Assembly (NCBI GenBank): GCA_000434055.1 | Contig: HF999625.1 | Span: 18,078 to 63,602, forward strand | Reading direction: 5' to 3' | DNA from: Ruminococcus sp. CAG:488 | GTDB taxonomy: Bacteria; Bacillota; Clostridia; Oscillospirales; Acutalibacteraceae | Length of the DNA: 45,525 nucleotides | Shown: piece after piece, positions 39,803-45,525 of the stretch | Position numbering within the stretch: the first letter of the stretch is position 1 | How the letters are laid out: every line of letters begins with the position of its first letter | The notes under the pieces: model-generated | What the model saw: the letters and a program-made list of their open reading frames with translations, nothing else | Told to the model about the DNA's origin: nothing | Database searches by the model: none | Position numbers and translations under genes: made by a program

Positions 39803-41842
39803 TCAATCGTCCTCAAGAAGCTTCGAGTCTGCAATAACCTTTTCCGCAACAGGAACAGGAGCATCCTCATAACGTGTGAACTCAAAGGTGAACGATCCTC
39901 TGCCTGCCGTAACAGAGCGAAGAACTGTTGCAAAGTTAGCCATTTCTGCCATCGGAACCTCAGCAACAAGCTCCTGAAGGCTGTGATCCTCCTCGGACGG
40001 GCCCATACCGAGAACACGGCCGCGGCGCTTTGTAACGTCGCCCATGATATCGCCGAGATATGCCTCGGGCATAAGAGCCTTGAGAGTTCCTATCGGTTCA
40101 AGTATTGCCGGACTTGCCTGCGGAATACCTGCCTTGAAAGCAAGGGAAGCGGCCGTCTTAAATGCCATTTCAGATGAGTCAACCGGATGATAAGAACCGT
40201 CATAAAGAACAGCCTTGAGACCAACCATCGGATAGCCTGCCATAACGCCCTTCTTCATGCACTCACGCAGTCCCTTTTCAACTGCCGGGAAATAGTTCTT
40301 CGGAACAGAACCGCCGACAACCTCAGATTCAAATACAAGATCGTCACCCTCTGTCGGCTCAAAGCGAATCCAAACATCACCAAACTGACCGTGACCGCCC
40401 GACTGCTTCTTGTGACGTCCCTGAACCTTAACCGTCTTGCGGATAGCTTCTCTGTAAGCAACTCGCGGCGGAGTAAGCTCAACGTCGATACCGAACTTGC
40501 TCTTGAGCTTTGAAACAATGATGTCAAGATGCTGCTCACCGAGGCCCGAGAGAATCTGCTCCTTGGTCTCATGATTCATCTCAAACTTAATTGTCGGATC
40601 CTCTTCAAGAAGTCTGTTGATGCCGGAAACAACTTTTTCCTCGTCACCCTTCTTGCAAGCCTTAATAGCCATTGAAAGACACGGCTTCGGGAAATTGATT
40701 CCGCTGAGTTCTATAACATTCGACGCCGAGCAGATAGTGTCGCCCGTCTTAACGCAGTTGAGCTTTGTTACAACGCCGATATCGCCGGCAGGAATACATT
40801 TGCAGTCCTCGGATTTATTACCTCTTATTGTAATAATCTTGCCCATTCGCTCCGTCTCGCCTGTGCGCGCATTGTAAACGGGAGTTTCCGGGGTGATCTT
40901 TCCGCTGTCAACCTTGAAATATGACATCTTGCCGACAAACGGGTCGGCAACGGTCTTGAAGCAAAGAGCCGCAAGAGGTCCGTTTTCGTCACATTCAACG
41001 TCCTTGCCGCCTGCATAAGATGCGGCATCGGGTGCTGAATATGCCAACTCGTCCATAAGAAGGTCTACACCGTCGGTCGTATAACCGGAGCAAGCGTAAA
41101 CGGGATATACAGAACTTGTATTAACTCCGTCATTGAGAGCCTTGATAATCTCCTTGCGTGTGAATTCCTCACCTGCAAAGAACTTCTCCATGAGCTCATC
41201 GCTTGCCGTTGCAACTGCCTCGGTAAGAATATCAAGCATCTCCTGAATCTTCGGGTCGTCGGGCATCGGAATCTCAACGGCATCGCCGTCGTGATATTCA
41301 TAGCCCTTTCGAGCGGCAAGGTTAACATAAGCCTTTACCTGACCGTCAACTATGTAAGGAACGATAACGGGGCAAACTGCGCCGCCGTGAACTGCCTTGA
41401 TCTCCTCAAATGTCTTATAGAAATCGGCATGCTCCTTGTCGCATCGGGTAATTGCGAACATCTTTCCGCGCTTCTTGGCTGCTTTGAAAGCCTTTTCTGC
41501 ACCGACGTCATACTTATGACCTGCTCCGAGAACAATAAGTACGCACTCGGAAGCGGCAATACCTTCGCACATTTCTCCCTCAAAGTCAAAAAGACCCGGG
41601 GTATCAATTATATTAAGCTTGCAGTCTTTCCACTCGATCGGAGCGATAGCTGCCGAGACTGAAACATTTCTTCTTCTCTCCTCGGGGTCAAAATCGAGAA
41701 CCGCTGTTCCGTCATCAACTCTGCCGAGTCTGTCCGTAAGACCTGCGATATAAAGCATAGCCTCAACGAGGGTAGTTTTGCCTCGTCCTGCATGGCCTGC
41801 AACTGCAATATTTCGGATATCCTTAGCATTATAGTATTTCAA
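39803..41842 (-). CDS. EF-G-like translational GTPase paralogue (EF-G2 type)
   Basis: 679 residues with the EF-G domain order: GTPase domain (1-270), beta-barrel domain II, then domains III-V (for example RHKKQSGGHGQFGDVWIRFE and MGDVTKRRGRVLGM). The GTPase motifs are altered: P-loop GHAGRGKT (16-23), switch II DTPGLFDF where the catalytic His of EF-G is Leu, and the NKxD base-recognition motif reads TRCD. Such changes are typical of EF-G-like paralogues, some of which do not support translocation. So this is probably an auxiliary factor, not the main EF-G. The start is TTG 41842 with AAGGAGG 7 nt upstream and a good promoter at 41948-41976. Confidence 0.9.
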   Translation of the reverse strand: MKYYNAKDIRNIAVAGHAGRGKTTLVEAMLYIAGLTDRLGRVDDGTAVLDFDPEERRRNVSVSAAIAPIEWKDCKLNIIDTPGLFDFEGEMCEGIAASECVLIVLGAGHKYDVGAEKAFKAAKKRGKMFAITRCDKEHADFYKTFEEIKAVHGGAVCPVIVPYIVDGQVKAYVNLAARKGYEYHDGDAVEIPMPDDPKIQEMLDILTEAVATASDELMEKFFAGEEFTRKEIIKALNDGVNTSSVYPVYACSGYTTDGVDLLMDELAYSAPDAASYAGGKDVECDENGPLAALCFKTVADPFVGKMSYFKVDSGKITPETPVYNARTGETERMGKIITIRGNKSEDCKCIPAGDIGVVTKLNCVKTGDTICSASNVIELSGINFPKPCLSMAIKACKKGDEEKVVSGINRLLEEDPTIKFEMNHETKEQILSGLGEQHLDIIVSKLKSKFGIDVELTPPRVAYREAIRKTVKVQGRHKKQSGGHGQFGDVWIRFEPTEGDDLVFESEVVGGSVPKNYFPAVEKGLRECMKKGVMAGYPMVGLKAVLYDGSYHPVDSSEMAFKTAASLAFKAGIPQASPAILEPIGTLKALMPEAYLGDIMGDVTKRRGRVLGMGPSEEDHSLQELVAEVPMAEMANFATVLRSVTAGRGSFTFEFTRYEDAPVPVAEKVIADSKLLEDD

Positions 41843-41947
41843 AAAATAACCTCCTTACGTTCTACATTGATTTCAGCGTACCTTAAATAATTTTGAACGC
41901 GGAATTGCAACAATTAACAGAGTTCCTATCAATGTATCAACGCTCTA

Positions 41948-41976
41948 ACTATATCACATATTAACATAAATTTCAA
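41948..41976 (-). promoter_or_regulatory. Sigma-A promoter for the EF-G-like gene
   Basis: On the minus strand TTGAAA (41971-41976), 17 bp, TATAGT (41948-41953) with TG just upstream. The leader would be about 100 nt before the TTG start. Confidence 0.7.
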
Positions 41977-42017
41977 TAGGTTTTTAAAAAATATGTTGAT
42001 TATTATTAAAAACGGAG

Positions 42018-42052
42018 CAAAAAATATGGACGCAAGCATAAAGCCTGCGTCC
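42018..42052 (-). terminator. Rho-independent terminator of the LRR-dockerin gene
   Basis: On the minus strand GGACGCAGGC and GCTTGCGTCC form a 10-bp stem (42043-42052 with 42028-42037, one G-T pair) around TTTAT, followed by ATATTTTTT. Confidence 0.9.
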
Positions 42053-42069
42053 CAAATTATTTATAGTAT

Positions 42070-44394
42070 TCATTTTGACTCCGGCTCAACGGGAGTTTCG
42101 GGAGTTGTCGGCTCCGTCAGGGTTACCGCCTTGGGATAAAAATTGCCAAGCTTATCAATTCCTACGGCAAGTCGAAGTATCACCAAAGCATCTGCGGAGT
42201 TTACACTTTTGTTTCCGTCAAGATCTGCAGCAAGGAAGTTAACCCCCTTAATAACATCAAGGGAAACGGCATGCCTGAGCACGCAGAGTGCATCTGCGGA
42301 ATTCACCTTTCCGTCACCGTTAACGTCGCCCATGAGAGCGAATGTATAAATGTTCGAGACTGATGCGCTGTATGAGGTCTTGAGAGATTCACCCGTTGCA
42401 ACCGCTTTGATTTCGCTTACAACAAGATCCTTGCCGACAACAAAATCAGCCATTATTTTTTCTGCCGTTGCATTCTCGTCGTAAATCTTAATAATCTTGC
42501 TTGTATCGTCAAGAGTGCAAATAACCGCCTTATCGCTAAGCTTAAAGGTTGTATCTGCTTCAACGGGAGGATCTGTTTCAGGGTCAAGGACAACAAAATC
42601 AAACTTGTTTGCGCTCGCATAATCCTTTGCCGCCGTTCCGTCATAGCCCTCAACTACGCAGTTCTCATTCTGAATGTACTCAACCTCAATCTCTTCGCCG
42701 TTCAAAACATAGTTTGCAACATAACCGATCGCATAACTGCCGATAGTTTTTACACTCTTGGCAACGCGGAACGTAATTATTTTATCACCGTTTTCGACAT
42801 TGACGAAAGCGTCCTCGGCAAGCTCGGTTATTCCCTCGTTGATTATAACCTTGCCAACCGTATATCCGTCCATTAAGAAGCAGGGCATTACATTGTCATC
42901 ATAATAGATATCAACTGCGCCCTCGCCGCTTATCGTAAGCGTCTCGGAGGCAATGTCATAGCTCCATGTCGACTTTTCGCCGCAGCGTCCCTCGTCAACA
43001 ATCGGCATAAACGTAAATCCGTTTGCTTCGGCATATATTTCAGCCGCTGTTTTCTTGTAGCCGAGAATTACAAAATCATCATTCTTAACAAGCTTACCTG
43101 TTTCATCAAAATGATAACCTATTGCTTTTTCACCTATAGACTCAACCTTTTCTCCGACATAAAAAAGCTCACAATCCATAATCAGCGAATATGCGCCGAG
43201 CTTTGTTATGGCCTTGTCAAGACTTACCGACCGGAGATCTCCGTTGAGATAAACCGGCATATCGTAGAGCGAATAATCCGGTATTTCGCCACTGCCGACG
43301 AAAACAAGGTTGCTCTCGTCATCAATTTTCCAAGTAAGCTTATCGCTGAGGTTTCCGCTCTTTGCAAGAGGATCGCCGAGAGAATTAAAGCTTATTTTAT
43401 TATCCGCCGCATATTTCTGCGCCGCGGTTCCGTCATAGCCTGTGACAGTAAATCCGCTTATCAGCTTGCCTCTGTTGCCGTAGCCGAGAGCTTTTTCGCC
43501 GATCGTTTTAACAGTATATGGGATTCTCACGTTTTTGAGAGAGGAACAAAGCTGAAATGCGTTATCCTCAATCGTGCTTATTCCCTCCGGGATAAGAACC
43601 TCTTCGAGTCCCGAACAGCCCGAAAAGACAGCATTTGATATCTTCTGAATACCGAAAGGCAGTGTAATCTTCTTGAGGCTTGCGCAGCTATCAAATGCAG
43701 AAACACCGATATAACTCATGCTTTCGTTAAGAGTGACCGTTTTGAGCTGTTCGCAGCAATAGAAAGCTCTGTCTCCGATTGTTTCAAGAGACTTTGGTGC
43801 CGTAAACACTTCAAGCGCCGTACATGTGTTAAAAGCCCCTGTGTTAATTGTCTTTACAGAATCGGGGATGTTGATAAGCTTTAGCGACGTGCACTTATAG
43901 AAGGAATTCAATCCGATAGTTGTTATTCCGTCGGGAAGCTCAACGGTTGTAAGGCCTGTACAGCCTGCAAAAGCGCCATCGCTTATCTCAGTAATTCCGG
44001 GTCTTATTGTTACGCTCTTCAGCGCAAGGCAGTTTGAAAAAGCCTCCTTGCCGATTTTTGTTATCGTGCTCGGAATCGTTACCGTAACAAGACTTAGGCT
44101 CTTTCTGAGAGCATAATTGCCTATACCCGTGATTTCCTTGCCAAACTCAACCGTATTATAGTCACAGCCGGCCCACGGAATAAGCGAAAGACCGTTCTCA
44201 TCCTCATATGTATCATAGTTCGGTATGTCGCCTTTGCCGTCAAAGGTAAGAGTTTTGTTCTGATAGTCAAAGCTCCATGTGACCTCAGAGCCTTCGATTT
44301 TTTCCGCCGCAGAAGCAGTTATCGTCACGAAACCGGCGCTGCATACCGTCAACAGAATACATAAGCTCAGTAATAATGATGTAATCTTTTTCAT
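42070..44394 (-). CDS. Secreted BspA-like leucine-rich repeat protein with type I dockerin
   Basis: 774 residues: signal peptide (1-29, ending near ASA); then about ten LRR_5 repeats of the kind ITKIGKEAFSNCLALKSVTI; then two further sections that each restart with a WSxDxxxxTLxFxGxG strand (near residues 350 and 470); and a type I dockerin at about 689-750. The dockerin has duplicated calcium-binding segments DVNGDGKVNSAD and DLDGNKSVNSAD, each followed by ALxxLR, and an 18-residue Thr/Pro/Glu tail. LRR_5 proteins are often surface adhesins; the dockerin implies docking to a cohesin elsewhere. AGGAGAAG precedes the ATG, and a consensus promoter lies at 44457-44485. Confidence 0.93.
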   Translation of the reverse strand: MKKITSLLLSLCILLTVCSAGFVTITASAAEKIEGSEVTWSFDYQNKTLTFDGKGDIPNYDTYEDENGLSLIPWAGCDYNTVEFGKEITGIGNYALRKSLSLVTVTIPSTITKIGKEAFSNCLALKSVTIRPGITEISDGAFAGCTGLTTVELPDGITTIGLNSFYKCTSLKLINIPDSVKTINTGAFNTCTALEVFTAPKSLETIGDRAFYCCEQLKTVTLNESMSYIGVSAFDSCASLKKITLPFGIQKISNAVFSGCSGLEEVLIPEGISTIEDNAFQLCSSLKNVRIPYTVKTIGEKALGYGNRGKLISGFTVTGYDGTAAQKYAADNKISFNSLGDPLAKSGNLSDKLTWKIDDESNLVFVGSGEIPDYSLYDMPVYLNGDLRSVSLDKAITKLGAYSLIMDCELFYVGEKVESIGEKAIGYHFDETGKLVKNDDFVILGYKKTAAEIYAEANGFTFMPIVDEGRCGEKSTWSYDIASETLTISGEGAVDIYYDDNVMPCFLMDGYTVGKVIINEGITELAEDAFVNVENGDKIITFRVAKSVKTIGSYAIGYVANYVLNGEEIEVEYIQNENCVVEGYDGTAAKDYASANKFDFVVLDPETDPPVEADTTFKLSDKAVICTLDDTSKIIKIYDENATAEKIMADFVVGKDLVVSEIKAVATGESLKTSYSASVSNIYTFALMGDVNGDGKVNSADALCVLRHAVSLDVIKGVNFLAADLDGNKSVNSADALVILRLAVGIDKLGNFYPKAVTLTEPTTPETPVEPESK

Positions 44395-44456
44395 TTCAAC
44401 TTCTCCTATATTATTTTTTAAATAAAACTTCAGAAAAAGTCTTACTATACAGTGTA

Positions 44457-44485
44457 ATTATAAATCATTTTGCATCCGGTGTCAA
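44457..44485 (-). promoter_or_regulatory. Consensus sigma-A promoter for the LRR-dockerin gene
   Basis: On the minus strand TTGACA (44480-44485), 17 bp, TATAAT (44457-44462), both perfect. Confidence 0.85.
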
Positions 44486-44535
44486 TACACGCAGATCAAA
44501 CCATATGAATATGCGAATCAAGCCATATAAATAGT

Positions 44536-44573
44536 AAAAGACATCGTCTGAAGGTCGGGCAATGTCTTTTTTT
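44536..44573 (+). terminator. Orphan terminator-like hairpin in the 545-bp gap 44395-44939
   Basis: AAAAGACAT (44536-44544) pairs perfectly with ATGTCTTTT (44562-44570), and the T run continues to 44573. No plus-strand gene ends before it. The remainder of the gap holds the dockerin-gene promoter, a hairpin AACGGT/ACCGTT near 44597-44628, a short GAGATA/TATCTC hairpin near 44658-44672 and the phosphoesterase promoter. A 69-codon frame at 44562 lacks a ribosome site and is not called. Confidence 0.5.
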
Positions 44574-44882
44574 GTCGTATTTATGCATAAAAGGGGGAAC
44601 GGTCCGACGTGTGCAACATCGAACCGTTCAAGGGAAAGAGAAAATAAAAATGAAAATAGAGATAACTATCTCCACGAGTATAATATTATATCTCTACTGA
44701 GAAAATATTGCGATTGTATGAACAGTTTATTAACAATTGCGTTTTTTGAGCGTTTTTTTGGGATTTTTTAAGCTTTTTGGTTTCTAAACGATAAGATAAT
44801 ATTGCTGCAAAAATTCTATTTGCTCTTTATAACCATTTCATAAAAGATAATGAAGAAGATATAATTTCCCCTTTTTTGTTCA

Positions 44883-44911
44883 TTGACAAGCATGTCCATC
44901 ACTGATAAAAT
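44883..44911 (+). promoter_or_regulatory. Sigma-A promoter for the second secreted metallophosphoesterase
   Basis: TTGACA (44883-44888), 17 bp, TAAAAT (44906-44911), the same pair of boxes and spacing as at 2185-2213. Confidence 0.8.
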
Positions 44912-44939
44912 AGCTATATAATGGAAAAGGAGAGGTTTT

Positions 44940-45525
44940 ATGTTAAAGAAATCGTTAAGCATCATTCTTTCACTGACTTTAGTTTTATGTTCATGTCTTG
45001 TGCTGACTGCTTCAGCCAAAAACGACAGTGATAAATTCGGGTTCGCCGTTGCTTCTGATACTCATTACGTCCACCCGGTAAAGCAAGCGGGAACCACTCT
45101 TGCGGATGAGGGTTGGGTTACGACCTTTAATTCCGAAAGCGAATCTCTCACCAATCAAAGCGGATTCATAATTGACGAATTTCTCAAGGAATGTGCGGAA
45201 AATCCGAAATGTCAATTTGTGCTTATTACCGGCGACCTTGCAACTCACGGCAGAGACTATGTTTCCGAGCATGAGGCAGTTGCCGCAAAATTCAGAAAAT
45301 TTGAAAAGGAAACAGGCAAGCAGGTCTATGTCATCAACGGCAACCATGACAACGCAAAGGATATGCCCGTTGACCATAAAAAATTCACCGAAATTTATCA
45401 CGAATTCGGCTACGACGAGGCTCTTTCAACCGATGAGGGAACCTGCTCCTACAGCGCAAACCTCAACGATGAATATACTCTTGTTGCGCTTGATACCTGT
45501 GATGAATGCTTGTGTATGATAAAGA
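44940..45525 (+). CDS. Secreted calcineurin-like metallophosphoesterase (partial, 3' end off the window)
   Basis: The visible 195 residues start with a signal peptide (MLKKSLSIILSLTLVLCSCL, cleavage near ASA at 24-26), then the metal-binding motifs ASDTHYVH (DxH), ITGDLATHG (GDxx) and INGNHDN (GNHD). The remaining His motifs lie past the window end. AAAAGGAGAGG precedes ATG 44940. It is a different subtype from the secreted enzyme at 3529, since it has the usual DxH motif and a longer insert before GD. The substrate is unknown. Confidence 0.9.
   Translation, partial: MLKKSLSIILSLTLVLCSCLVLTASAKNDSDKFGFAVASDTHYVHPVKQAGTTLADEGWVTTFNSESESLTNQSGFIIDEFLKECAENPKCQFVLITGDLATHGRDYVSEHEAVAAKFRKFEKETGKQVYVINGNHDNAKDMPVDHKKFTEIYHEFGYDEALSTDEGTCSYSANLNDEYTLVALDTCDECLCMIK

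Noticed and set aside
44562..44771. 69-codon plus-strand frame
   Set aside because: It begins inside a terminator-like hairpin, has no ribosome site, and its composition is not protein-like.

Overview
The window looks like chromosomal DNA from a Gram-positive anaerobe of class Clostridia, most likely a gut-type Oscillospirales/Ruminococcaceae organism. The signs are many near-consensus sigma-A promoters (TTGACA/TATAAT, 17-bp spacers), strong GGAGG ribosome binding sites, a type I dockerin on a BspA-like leucine-rich protein, GH89 and GH125 glycosidases, a CdaR-family regulator, and DUF6056/DUF6514-type proteins. These are my readings of sequence and motifs; no database was searched.

Layout. 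1-2.0 kb: GNAT enzyme (cut by the left edge) behind a radical SAM protein. 2.2-4.7 kb: an AT-rich membrane acyltransferase and a secreted metallophosphoesterase. 4.8-5.3 kb: a small Cys-rich protein preceded by a strong promoter, a three-tier palindromic RNA and a UUCG-loop terminator. This is the most intriguing locus. 5.3-9.6 kb: an 8-oxoguanine glycosylase and a heterodimeric ABC exporter in one operon. 9.8-10.4 kb: a cluster of DnaA-box-like 9-mers and a small C-tail-anchored protein. 10.4-14.3 kb: endonuclease III, then a SEDS glycosyltransferase with a class B PBP. 14.4-15.3 kb: a secreted protein of unknown function. 15.4-18.8 kb: cytoplasmic GH89-like and GH125 glycosidases, which suggests intracellular trimming of imported host-type glycans. 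18.9-23.1 kb: CdaR-type regulator, FtsE, FtsX and an EnvC/PcsB-like M23 hydrolase. 23.5-27.4 kb: two-component system followed by membrane-anchored HtrA. 27.5-31.2 kb: metallophosphoesterase, DeoC, Eis-like GNAT and GalM. 31.4-32.7 kb: D,D-carboxypeptidase. 32.9-34.3 kb: small DUF6514-like protein, tRNA-Gln(CUG) and a ZIP transporter. 34.4-39.7 kb: DUF6056-like membrane protein followed by a methionine cluster (MetF, MetH-reactivation domain, MetH core). 39.8-41.8 kb: EF-G-like GTPase paralogue. 42.1-44.4 kb: LRR-dockerin surface protein. 44.9 kb to end: secreted metallophosphoesterase cut by the right edge.

Themes. Cell-envelope synthesis and remodelling recur (SEDS/PBP, FtsEX-PcsB, D,D-carboxypeptidase, HtrA with its two-component system), along with carbohydrate use, base-excision repair and one-carbon/methionine metabolism. 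No transposase, integrase, CRISPR array or clear prophage was seen. Several mRNAs appear to begin with a hairpin directly after the promoter, and a family of intergenic hairpins shares the arm GTTGCCTTA.
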